Below, in pieces: positions 13,614 to 23,331 of a DNA stretch of 64,000 nucleotides (positions are counted from its first letter, which is position 1; every line of letters starts with the position of its first letter). The notes under the pieces were generated by a model. The model was given only the letters and a program-made list of their open reading frames with translations, was not told where the DNA came from and did not search any database. Source of the stretch: Cannabis sativa (taxonomy: Eukaryota; Streptophyta; Magnoliopsida; Rosales; Cannabaceae); the NCBI RefSeq assembly GCF_029168945.1, contig NC_083601.1, positions 32,787,660 to 32,851,659 on the forward strand, given 5' to 3'. The translations under genes were made by a program, and so were the position numbers.

Positions 13614-15289
13614 GAGTTACAGGTTCTCTAAATTTCTTGGCAAAAAAGATTTTAACCGTTCTGTTCACAGTGAAGTTCAGATGTATGTATATTTGAATTT
13701 TGTTTAGTATTTGGGCTTTGTAAATCATATGTGTGTGACAGTGTGACTTAATTTGTAGTGGGTTTTCTTGTTTGCTTTCTTTATGTTTGATCCATAAGAC
13801 AACTTCTCTACAAATTGAGAAGGAAAAAAAAAGAAAACTGAAATTATTATTGAAGTAAAAAATGCACTCAGGTTTGGTTGTACACAAGAATAAGAAAATC
13901 CAGTTTTAATTTCACGTTTCACCTCACTATGGGTCCTGTTTTCAATATATTATTATTATTATTATTTTTACAAACTATTTGATTGAAAATAATTTTATTA
14001 GAATTTAGTTGATTTGAAAACTATAAATGATAATTAAGTTAGTTCAAGTCTTGCAATATATTTTTAGCTATATTGTCATTTTGCTTTTATAGTAGGGTTT
14101 CTTATTTTATGGTAGTGGGGAATTATAATATATTTTTGATATTGGGGAGGGGATTCGAACTTACGACTTCTTTTTGTGAAGAGAAGTGTCAAATTACTAC
14201 ACTATGCATATGACCTACCTTAGATGCTTAATCTATTTTTTTAAAAAAATATATGACGAGGTTAAAAAAAAAATTTTAAATAGATAATTACACTTGCAAT
14301 CATACTTTTGAATTATATTTTTAACTCTATAAATTATTTGGGTTTTTCTTTTAAAAAAAATTATTCAAATATTTACTATGTATATTGGAGTTACAATTTT
14401 CACTATTATAGTTAGGGGGAGACATTATTTAATTCAATTAAATCAAACTGATTTAATTGGATTAAATTGAATATTAAAAGTTTTATTCTAATTTAATTGG
14501 AAATCAATTTTAAAATTCAATTAAAACGCTATCCAATCTAATCACACTTAATAAATATTAAAAAATTATTTATATTTATTTATATATAATTAAAAATAAA
14601 ATATAAATTTTTTAATTATATTTACATTGGTTTTTTTTTTTTTGGTTGAATTTGTAATTGTTTTGTGGTTTGTCTATTTGTTTTCATGATATTTTGTCCA
14701 ATTTTATAACTTGGTAGTGTTGTTTAGGTCTAATTAAATTGAATTAAATGATGATTTTTTAAATTTAATTACTAATTGAATTAAATTAAATTAATAAAAA
14801 ATAGTGAATTGGATCAGATGTCCAATCTTATTTATAGTCATACTTTCTATGAAAATTTGGTGAGGTAATTAATATTCTTCCAATAAACAATTTATAAAAT
14901 GAAATTACTATTTTGTAAGTCTTCATATTTTATTCTAATTCTACTCCTAGCTATTCATATACTTGTTTTTCTTTTACTTGTGTTGAAAGTGAAACTTTTG
15001 TGGTACACTCAAGTTTCCTTTTATTCTAACACTAAAATTTAAATTTAAGTTTTAAATCACAATATAATTTTTAGCATTGATTTTTTTTTTTTTTAATTTT
15101 AACTGTAATATTAAAATTTACACTTAAAATATTTTTATTATTATATCATTTGTTAAATTACCTCACATTATAATATATAAATTTAATTATAAATATATTA
15201 TTTTAATATTAATTTTTTTTTAAAAAAAAAAAATTACAGTAATCTATATTGTCCCGTTAATAGTAGTGGATACAACATATACAGTAGAA
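13614..15289. other. p23 3' flank and AT-rich intergenic DNA
   Basis: The p23 3' UTR probably extends to about 13900. At 14410-14830 there is an AT-rich stretch with inverted copies of TTTAATTGGATTAAATTGAA-like sequence, probably a decayed MITE. No gene seen. Confidence 0.5.
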
Positions 15290-15999
15290 CCTCTATTTAA
15301 GAATACTCTATTCAAGAATAACCTCTAATTTCTTATAAAAAAATCAAGTCCCAATTTGGGATAGTTATAAATAAGAATAACCTCTAAATTGTAATTAGTT
15401 ATACATTTTTTAAGTCCCGTATTAACAAATTATACCTCTATATAAGAATAATTACATCTTAATAAAATATATACATATATTTTGTAAATTTATTTATATA
15501 AAATTTATAATTTTATTTTAAATTATAATACATGTATGGAATTATATTTACTCTAAAATATTTCTATTATGATATAGTATTGATGATTATTTATTGTTAT
15601 TATTGTTACATTGATATTTTTCTAGTTTTTGAATTTTTTTTTCCAGTGTAACTCTATTTAGTTATAAACTCCCAATTAGAATATAATTTACTTGGTCCTA
15701 AGTGTATTTTTGGATAATAATTACATCTTAATAAAATATATACATATATTTTGTAAATTTATTTATGTAAAATTTATAATTTTATTATAAATTATAATAC
15801 ATGTATGGAATTATATTTACTCTAAAATATTTCTATTATGATATAGTATTAATGATTATTTATTGTTATTATTGTTACATTGATATTTTTCTAGTTTTTG
15901 AATTTTTTTTTCCAGTGTAACTCTATTTAGTTATAACCTCCCAATTAGAATATAATTTACTTGGTCCTAAGTGTATTCTTGAATAGAGGTTCTACTGTA
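15290..15999. mobile_element. MITE with TACAGTAGAACCTCTAT ends and an internal tandem duplication
   Basis: The ends TACAGTAGAACCTCTAT (15290-15306) and ATAGAGGTTCTACTGTA (15983-15999) are perfect 17-bp inverted repeats. Inside, a 269-bp unit starting TAATTACATCTTAATAAAAT occurs twice head to tail, at 15449 and 15718, nearly identical. A diverged copy of the unit lies at about 60700-61030. No coding capacity. Confidence 0.8.
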
Positions 16000-16841
16000 T
16001 TAATACATCATAGCAATTAAAGTTTTGGGTTTGAACAATTATGAGAGGTCCTTATACCTTTCAACAATAGTACGACCTCACATATTCAAGTCATTGTTTT
16101 TTCTTTTTCTAACTCTATTCAAGTCATTGTGTGTATCATATAAATTTATGACAAATTAATGTAAGGACCAAAAGTGCTAGTGCAAGTTCATTATGATCAA
16201 GTACTACATATGTGTTGTATTTAAGAGTAATGCTTTAAATATAATATAGATATTTTAAACATTTTAAATTTAAATTTTGACTGTAATTAAAACTTTTCAA
16301 ACTATTAAACTATTAATAAATTTAAGTTTTGCTATTATTATTATAAAAATAAAAATAGAATAATATAAAAATAAAAAAATTTATAAATTTTAAAATAATT
16401 TTAAAAGTGACATATCAACAATGTACACATAAATAATCTATTTTAACAATTAACTGTAAAAATAGATGGCAGTAGTTTGAAAATTGTTACTACTAAAATT
16501 TTAGCTTAAAAATTTAAATATAAATAAAATAATAATTGTGAGCTAATAACCGAAAAAAAAAACTATAATATATAAATATCCAAAAATAACACGTGCCATT
16601 GGTGCATATATTAAGTTTGTGTAACACGTACAATTCCAATAGAAAGATAAAAAGGAAGTACTACTATACTAACAGGGCCCGCTACGTTATTCACTCAATT
16701 CCTTTTCTCTTTTTCTTTTATTTCTTTCTGATGAAAGCTATTCACTTATCACTTTCACTTCTTTAATTTATTGACTAAGAAAAATAATAAGTATTAATTA
16801 TATTTATATGATGTTATAACAGAATTTCACTTTCACTTTCA
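16000..16841. other. AT-rich 3' flank of the first carboxylesterase gene
   Basis: No gene seen. CTTTCACTTT repeats at 16820-16845 adjoin the stop codon of the minus-strand gene. Confidence 0.5.
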
Positions 16842-17846
16842 CTAATGCTTCTTGATGAACTCTACGACCCCAGCGAAGAAGGCGTCGGTCTGAGCCGCCG
16901 TGGTGGGGTCATTATCGACTGCAATCTTGTTGAGATAGAAGCTGTGACTCATTCCAAAGCTCATCAGAATCTCAATCTCCTTATTCGCCTTCTTCATAGC
17001 CTCGTAGTACTCTCTCTCAGTGTCAAGAATCAGATCCTTATCCGCAAGGCACAGAAGCATCGGTGGAAGCTTCAGCTCCTCCAAAGGTGGCGCTGCAGGC
17101 CCCATCGGACACGTCATCGGGTGTTCCTTCGTCGATCCCACCGGCAAAGCCAATGCTATGAACTTGTCCACCATGTCTAACGTAAGGAAAGGAGACTCAG
17201 GTTGCTCCATCTCCGAACGGCTCCGCTCGGGCCGGACAAATCCCGGGTGGACCGGGATCGCTCCAGCAACCCGAAGCGGGCTCAGATCCTCCTTTCCTGC
17301 CCGGACAGCTGTCTCGTGAACTAAATTCCCACCGGAGCTGTCTCCAATTAGAAAAACCCTGTTGAAATCGGCTCCCTCGAGCCACGGCTCCGTGCAAGAT
17401 TTTGCCTGGGAGCTGAGCCAGAGGAGCGCGGAGAAAGCGTCGTCGGCCGCCGCCGGAAGACGGTGCTCCGGAGCTCGTCGGAGGTAGACAGAGACGACGA
17501 TTGCTCGAGCTTGGCGAGCGAAGCGGGTGTAGATTGCGTAGTACATGAACCAATCGGCTTCGCTTATGCAAAAGCCGCCGCCATGGAAGTGAAGTAAGAG
17601 AGGTAGTTTAGCAGCTTCTTCTTCCGGTGTCTTCTCTGGAAGATAGATTCTGACTCGAAGACCCGAATTCGGGTCGGCTAGGACGTCTCTAGTGGCTACT
17701 CCGTCGATGTATTGCTCATGAGGTGGAACGGAGTCGACCATGAATTTGACCTCGGGTGGGCCTGTCCATGTACGGTCGACTGAGCCATCGTCGTAGAGTC
17801 TGAGCCAGCCAGAGACATCTTCTACGATCTTCTTCTCTTGTACCAT
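16842..17846 (-). CDS. CXE15/HSR203J-type carboxylesterase, copy 1
   Basis: Intronless, 334 residues, a typical length for plant class I carboxylesterases of the alpha/beta-hydrolase (HSL/GID1) family. Key elements are all present: oxyanion-hole H88-G-G-G, nucleophile elbow GDSSG (Ser170), acid in LADKDL (Asp271) and His301 in GMSHSF. Unlike the gibberellin receptor GID1, the His is kept, so it should be an active esterase. The N-terminus (VEDVSGWLRLYDDGSVDRTW) is characteristic of the CXE15/HSR203J branch. In Arabidopsis CXE15 hydrolyses strigolactones; HSR203J of tobacco is a pathogen-response esterase. The true substrate here is unknown. It has no signal peptide and is probably cytosolic. 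A near-identical paralog lies at 52648-53652 in the same orientation. GC content is far above that of the surroundings. Confidence 0.93.
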   Translation of the reverse strand: MVQEKKIVEDVSGWLRLYDDGSVDRTWTGPPEVKFMVDSVPPHEQYIDGVATRDVLADPNSGLRVRIYLPEKTPEEEAAKLPLLLHFHGGGFCISEADWFMYYAIYTRFARQARAIVVSVYLRRAPEHRLPAAADDAFSALLWLSSQAKSCTEPWLEGADFNRVFLIGDSSGGNLVHETAVRAGKEDLSPLRVAGAIPVHPGFVRPERSRSEMEQPESPFLTLDMVDKFIALALPVGSTKEHPMTCPMGPAAPPLEELKLPPMLLCLADKDLILDTEREYYEAMKKANKEIEILMSFGMSHSFYLNKIAVDNDPTTAAQTDAFFAGVVEFIKKH

Positions 17847-17910
17847 TCCTATTATTGTTGTAGTAAAGTAATAGTTAATTAAGATATGAGTAGGAGTGTG
17901 ATGAAGCGAA

Positions 17911-17940
17911 ATTGGAGTTGGAAAGGGTGGTTTTTATAAA
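17911..17940 (-). promoter_or_regulatory. Core promoter of carboxylesterase copy 1 (TATA box)
   Basis: On the minus strand TTTATAAAAACC (17940-17929) lies about 85 bp before the ATG, followed by ACCCTTTCCAACTCCAAT. The same block follows the TATA box of the second copy, so the duplication reached at least this far upstream. Confidence 0.65.
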
Positions 17941-17946
17941 GGTATA

Positions 17947-19396
17947 AGGAGTTGAATTAGGAGTACCTACTAGCTAGGGAAAATGTGTTGAAGCTTCAAA
18001 TTTCACATAAGGAGAGAGGCCTAGCTAGGAAGCTACACACCTTTATGATCGTTAAGGATAAGTAAAGTAGGGCAAGAAAAACAGAGTTAAGTTTTATGTT
18101 GTGTACTGTATTAAGTTTTTACGGTTGTTTTTTTTATTCTACTGTTGTTTTAATTGTTATGTTTTGTTGTTTTATAAAAAAATAGTATTTTTGTAAAACA
18201 TTCTGCCCTACAGTAAAATTATAAACTTTTGCCCAACATCTATTATTTTTGTAACAAATAAATAGAAATCACAATTATTATTTTAGGTTGCGTTCTTGTT
18301 AAATGATAAAATAGATTTGTGTTTTCTATAATGGTATAAATAAGACTCTCATTTCAATTTTCCACAATTTTTTTTAATATAATCGATCAACTTGAAGACA
18401 ATTCTTGATATGAATAGATGCAGAAAACGTAACCAATTTTGTTATATTACTTATTTATTGAGTTATTATTAAGTTTTATTTTAACAATAAATTAATTTAA
18501 AATACTATTTAGTACTTTATTTTATAAAATACAAAATTAATTATTATAGAATAATTTAAAAATTAGAGAGATAAACATTTGTTAATAACTATCCCCTAAA
18601 AAACAGAGGTAATTAATGCATAGAACACAAAAGAAATAACAAGAATCGACACTAATTTCAACTAATAAAAAATAATATAATAAGACTAAACACAATAACA
18701 TCAATAGTTCCTGTGCCTTTTTGACATTCTTAAATTAATATCTAATAACCTTAAATATTTAAATTTAAAATTAAAAAATATATAATACAACAAAAAGAAA
18801 AATATGATGAATAACTGCACTAATCTTAAAATAGTCTCTAAAGTTATAAAAAGTATTCAACAAAACATATTTAAAGAAGACCTGATCATCATCAATTAGA
18901 AAGTTCCTAATTCTAAAGAATTAATCCACGATGAAATTTATGAAACACATGTAAGGAATAAGAAAAACAATATCATACTTATATATATAAGTAACATTAA
19001 AAGAAATATATTTATTGACCTTACTATATATTATACTATATATTATCCATTGCTAACTTATATATTCAATTTTTATTGAATTATTAATTGTACTAAAATT
19101 AAAATGTTTTTTTTTTCTTCTTCTTTAGAATACGAAATTTGCATATTTATTAATTTTATTAATTTTGATATGTACGTGTATTTTCCTGGCATTAGTGATT
19201 GATGGGAAGAGGCTGCATTTCATGAATTGTGGGGAAAGTGTATGGAACACTTTTTTAGGGTGGAGTCGAGTCAAAGTCATCTCCCAAACAAACTTCAACT
19301 AAATATACCATCGTAGACGACATTTCTTTTTGACCAAACTATATAGTAGGCACACCCAGTCCCACGTAGAAGTGGACAGTCACGCATTTTAATATA
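17947..19396. other. Upstream intergenic DNA, AT-rich
   Basis: No gene or well-bounded element recognised; it is very AT-rich with scattered poly(A)/poly(T). Confidence 0.5.
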
Positions 19397-19793
19397 GCCT
19401 AATTAAAATTTTTGTCGCTGAACTTTGATATGCATCAAATCATATTTTTTTGAACTTTTAAAGTTATTAAAATACCTATGAACTATGAGATTGTTGGATT
19501 TAAATTTTTTTTGTCTAATTTCATTCAATTTTACTATTTCGGTGATTGTTTATATACTAAATCATACTCCCCAGACTTTGAAATCTACCAAATCATGTCC
19601 CTCGAACTTTGACATGTATTAAATCATGACTCTTAAACTTTCATCCATGTTAGAATTTTTTTTACTAAAATTGAAAAAAAAGTTCTTAAATCCAACAATC
19701 TCAATAGTTCAGGGGGCATTTTTAACGACCTTAAAAGTTCAGGGGCATGATTTGGTATATGTCAAAGTTCAGGAGCAAAAATTCTAATTAACC
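19397..19793. mobile_element. Foldback element, copy A
   Basis: Nearly the whole element is an imperfect palindrome. The left arm reads AATTTTTGTCGCTGAACTTTG and the right arm CAAAGTTCAGGAGCAAAAATT. Repeated motifs in each arm (CTGAACTTT, ACCAAATCATG, AACAATCTCAATAGTTCAG) mark the family, also seen at 19901-20302 and 58744-60008. A 50-bp end fragment of the same family lies at 19808-19856. Confidence 0.75.
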
Positions 19794-19900
19794 TAAAAAA
19801 TATATATAATTAGGATTTTTGTCCCCTGAACTTTGACATGTACCAAATCATTAACATTTTTATTTTATCTTTTAAAATATATATTATATATTTTTTTTTA

Positions 19901-20302
19901 GACTAATTAGGATTTTTGTCCCCTAAACTTTGACATGTACCAAATCATGCTCCTGAACTTTTAAGGTCGTTAAAAATGCCTCATAAACTATTGAGATTGT
20001 TGGATTTAAAAACTGTTTTTCAATTTTAATAAAAAAAGTCTAACATGAATAAAAGTTCAGTGGACATGATTAGTACATGTCAAAGTTCGAGGGGCATGAT
20101 TTGGTAGATATCAAAGTTCGGGAAGCATGATATAGAACATAAACAATCACTGAAAAATAGTAAAATTGAATGAAATTAGACAAAAATCCTTAAATCCAAC
20201 AATCTCAATAGTTCAGAGGTATTTTTAACGACCTTAAAAGTAGTTCAGGGGGCATGATTTGTTACATGTCAAATTTCAGATGGCAAAAATCCTTTATTAG
20301 TC
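19901..20302. mobile_element. Foldback element, copy B
   Basis: It starts GACTAATTAGGATTTTTGTC and ends with the inverted form CAAAAATCCTTTATTAGTC. It shares all arm motifs with copy A about 100 bp away. Transcription would yield a hairpin RNA of about 190 bp per arm. Confidence 0.75.
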
Positions 20303-21244
20303 TTTTTTTATTTTACCTCAAACTTTTATAGTTTATTTAAAAAATATCACTAAAATTTCACTTTTTTTTTTCTTCAAATTTTAATATATAATTCATTTTA
20401 AATATATAATATTAATGTTTTTATATTTTTACATATAAAAAATAAAATTAAAACCCTAAACAATTAATAAATTATGTTTAGAAAAATAAATAATATTTTA
20501 TAAATATACACATAAATAGTAATTTTTTTAAAAAAAATTATATCATTTGATATGCGTGTCTTTAGTTTGATTCAAAATTAATAAAATGATAAGAATGGTC
20601 TATTATAAATTATTTGATGTCAGTGTTTTCTTAGTGTGTGTTGTGGGGACTAGTATGGTGCTTTAACTCAAAAATCAAAATTAAGTGAATGGAGACCTAA
20701 GTCAAAAAGAAAAAGAGGGATAGATGAAATTTGCTGACCTTGAATTCTCTCCATTAGTTTACACTCATTAATGTATGAAGATTTTTAGGTGGAATATCAT
20801 TATAACTTTCGTTTGGATATTTTTATTTATAACATGCACCCCACAAATTAAATTGAAAAAAGAAAAAGAAATTCTCAATTCAAATAATCTATTACATATA
20901 TATGTGATTTCTTTTTATAAGTATGTAATTAAAATTTTATAACTGTTGATACTTAAATTAATTTTGAGAAATCTAAAACTAATATAAGTATAATTTAACT
21001 TTATTAGATAAGAAACTAATTTTAATTACATGTAAGTAATTGGTTTTTTAATTTATTGCCTTAATAAAATTACTATTAACTGTTTTTTTTATTAAAAAAA
21101 TTGTTTTTTCATCAAAAAAAACTGATATTGACTGTATCGAAGTAAAATTTATATGAATTTTTTAATAATATTTTTAAATATTTATGATGATTTATTCTAT
21201 ATTTTTAAGGATTTTTTTTAATTTCATATTTAGTACAATTAAGT
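20303..21244. other. AT-rich intergenic DNA
   Basis: No gene or bounded repeat seen up to the LINE target duplication. Confidence 0.5.
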
Positions 21245-21540
21245 TTGTATGTTATATACTTTATTTTAGAAGAAGATAGTCTTACCAGCTGGCATGTGTG
21301 CGATTTTTTTCTCTCCAGGTTCGTAGGTTTCATCGTTTTGACGGCTCCGAAGTTTCAGCGTGGACGGCTTCTTGCGGCTAGATTTTTTCACGTTCCGTTC
21401 ACTGTGTTTTCACTGGTGGAGCTTGCATTCGAACGTATAGTTTCTTTTCTCGTACGATCATAGATTTTCAGCATCTCAGGGTTGTTTTTTTGAAGAATTT
21501 TCTCACGGGTTCTGGGTTCTTCTACGGCAGTGACTGATTT

Positions 21541-21970
21541 CCTGCGACTGGTGCTCTTGCGACTGGGTTCGTCGGTTTCTGCGTGTTGCGACTGGTGTTC
21601 TGGGTTTCTTAGGTGCCTGCGACTGGTGTTCTTGCGACTGGGTTCGTCGGTTTCTGCGTGGTGCGACTGGTGTTCTGCGTGTCGTGTTTGTAGGTTCCCT
21701 CGTCATTCCTCCTCGATTTCCAGCGGGCTCATGGTTGTGTTCTGGGATTGATTGGATTACGTCGACTGCGTATACTCCCTCGGTGACGGGTTCCTGCGGG
21801 TTGAACGGACGTTGATCTCTGGGCGTGTGTCCGTTTGGAGGTAATATTTCATTGACGTTTTGGATTGTTTGGATTGTTTTGTGAAGTGGACTGTGATTGT
21901 TTGGATTGCTTGGATTGTTTGGGTTGTTTTGTTGCGACTGGGATTTTTGGATTGTATTTTGTATAGTGGA
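21541..21970 (+). promoter_or_regulatory. LINE 5' leader with tandem repeats, probable internal promoter
   Basis: Two copies of a 75-bp unit start at 21541 and 21616, and the motif TGCGACTGG recurs seven times between 21542 and 21940. From about 21850, TTGGATTGTTT-type units repeat. LINEs carry their promoter in the 5' leader, and repeated monomers there are known in mammalian L1s; that this array is the promoter is an inference. Confidence 0.5.
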
Positions 21971-22038
21971 CTGTGGGTTGGGTTTGTTTATTTGGGTTCT
22001 TGCGGCTGAGATTACTGGGTGCATTTTTTCTGGCTTAT

Positions 22039-23331
22039 ATGGCTTCGACGAGTATAGCCATGGATGACATGGAGTTTCAATATGGGCATATAGAATTGGA
22101 TGATGAGGAAGAATGTGGTTTTGAGATTGAGGATGACGTTGAGGAAGCGGTGCTGGTGGATGATCGTTGGTGTTTGGTGGGGAGGTTTTTGAATGCGAGA
22201 TCGATAGATTTTGAAGCTATGAAACACACGTTGGCGGGGTTATGGAAGCCGGGCAAAGGCTTGTTTGTCAAGGAATTGGGGCCGAACCTTTTCTTATTTC
22301 AGTTTTACCATGAGATCGACATTAATCGTGTTATTAATGGCAGTCCTTGGACTTTCAATAGGCTACCATTGATATTTGGTAGAGTTCCACGAGGTGGAGA
22401 TCCGAAAGCTGTAAAGCTTAATCAACTTGATATGTGGGTACAGATTCATGGCCTTTCTACGGGATTTATGACGGAGAAAATTGTCGTTACAGCTGCAAAC
22501 TACATTGGCTCCTTTGTTGAATCGGATCCTAAGAACTATAATGGTCTTTGGCGGGATTATCTCCGAGTAAGAGTGACAGTGAACATTGATGTCCCATTGA
22601 AAAGACGAATGAAGCTTAAGAAAACGGGTGGTGAGTGGTTTTATGCTAATTTTAAATACGAATTTGCTCCGACATTTTGCTTTATCTGTGGTTTGATAGG
22701 TCATTCGGAAAACTTTTGTCCTAAGTTATTTGATACACCTGAGGATGAGATTGTTAAACCTTATGGGAGCTTTATGCGTGCGCAACCACGAAGGAAAAAT
22801 CATCTATTGACCTCTCAGTATTTGCGTACGGGTACGGAGGCCGATGAGCAGTTTGACCATGCATCCCCGGTGCGACATGAGGAGGAGGATGATCGGCCAG
22901 CCATGCAAACTGGGAAGTTACCTTGTTTGGAGTTTGAGAATAATCCCCAGTCAAAGGTGGTTGATGATATTCCAGATTTGGTGGATGATGGGAATATTCC
23001 TCTTAATGAAAATTTGAATCATAATGGCAACAAGACTAATGTTTCCAAGTCTAGTGTCAATGAAAGAGGAAAGTCAGTTGTGTTTGGAAATCATGTGCCA
23101 AGCGGGAAAGGTCAACCTTCACTTTTCCTTGGTGGAATTATCGGTCCACATGGAGGACAAGGAGGCCGTGGGCCTTCTACTGAGTCCAAAAGAAGGCGTC
23201 AACATGAAGGGGTTGGTGGGCCTGACTATGTTGATATGGAAGCGGAGGATAGTGCTGATATGGATGTTAATGGACTCTCAAAAAACGAGTTCGAGGTGGG
23301 TTCTGGTTTCCAGGCCCACCGGGCATTATGA
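22039..23331 (+). CDS. LINE ORF1 protein: DUF4283 domain and CCHC zinc knuckle
   Basis: 430 residues from the ATG at 22039 (MASTSIAMDDMEF). The acidic N-terminus is followed by a DUF4283-type RNA-binding domain (from RWCLVGRFLNARSIDFEAM to about residue 190), then a zinc knuckle CFICGLIGHSENFC (C-x2-C-x4-H-x4-C, about residues 214-227). The tail is polar and disordered, with basic clusters. By family knowledge ORF1 binds LINE RNA and forms the particle with ORF2. The frame is open upstream to 21973, but that part lacks an ATG and reads like leader sequence. The stop overlaps the ORF2 start (ATGA), suggesting that ORF2 is made by termination-reinitiation. Confidence 0.92.
   Translation: MASTSIAMDDMEFQYGHIELDDEEECGFEIEDDVEEAVLVDDRWCLVGRFLNARSIDFEAMKHTLAGLWKPGKGLFVKELGPNLFLFQFYHEIDINRVINGSPWTFNRLPLIFGRVPRGGDPKAVKLNQLDMWVQIHGLSTGFMTEKIVVTAANYIGSFVESDPKNYNGLWRDYLRVRVTVNIDVPLKRRMKLKKTGGEWFYANFKYEFAPTFCFICGLIGHSENFCPKLFDTPEDEIVKPYGSFMRAQPRRKNHLLTSQYLRTGTEADEQFDHASPVRHEEEDDRPAMQTGKLPCLEFENNPQSKVVDDIPDLVDDGNIPLNENLNHNGNKTNVSKSSVNERGKSVVFGNHVPSGKGQPSLFLGGIIGPHGGQGGRGPSTESKRRRQHEGVGGPDYVDMEAEDSADMDVNGLSKNEFEVGSGFQAHRAL

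Noticed and set aside
14140..14215. tRNA-like string GGGATTCGAACTTACGAC
   Set aside because: It resembles a T-arm, but no acceptor, D or anticodon arm pairs around it.
16842..17846. GID1 gibberellin receptor
   Set aside because: The catalytic His301 is present and the N-terminal lid of GID1 is absent; an active carboxylesterase is the better call.
22363..22704. 113-residue minus-strand frame inside LINE ORF1
   Set aside because: Shadow of the plus-strand ORF1; no start context or family.
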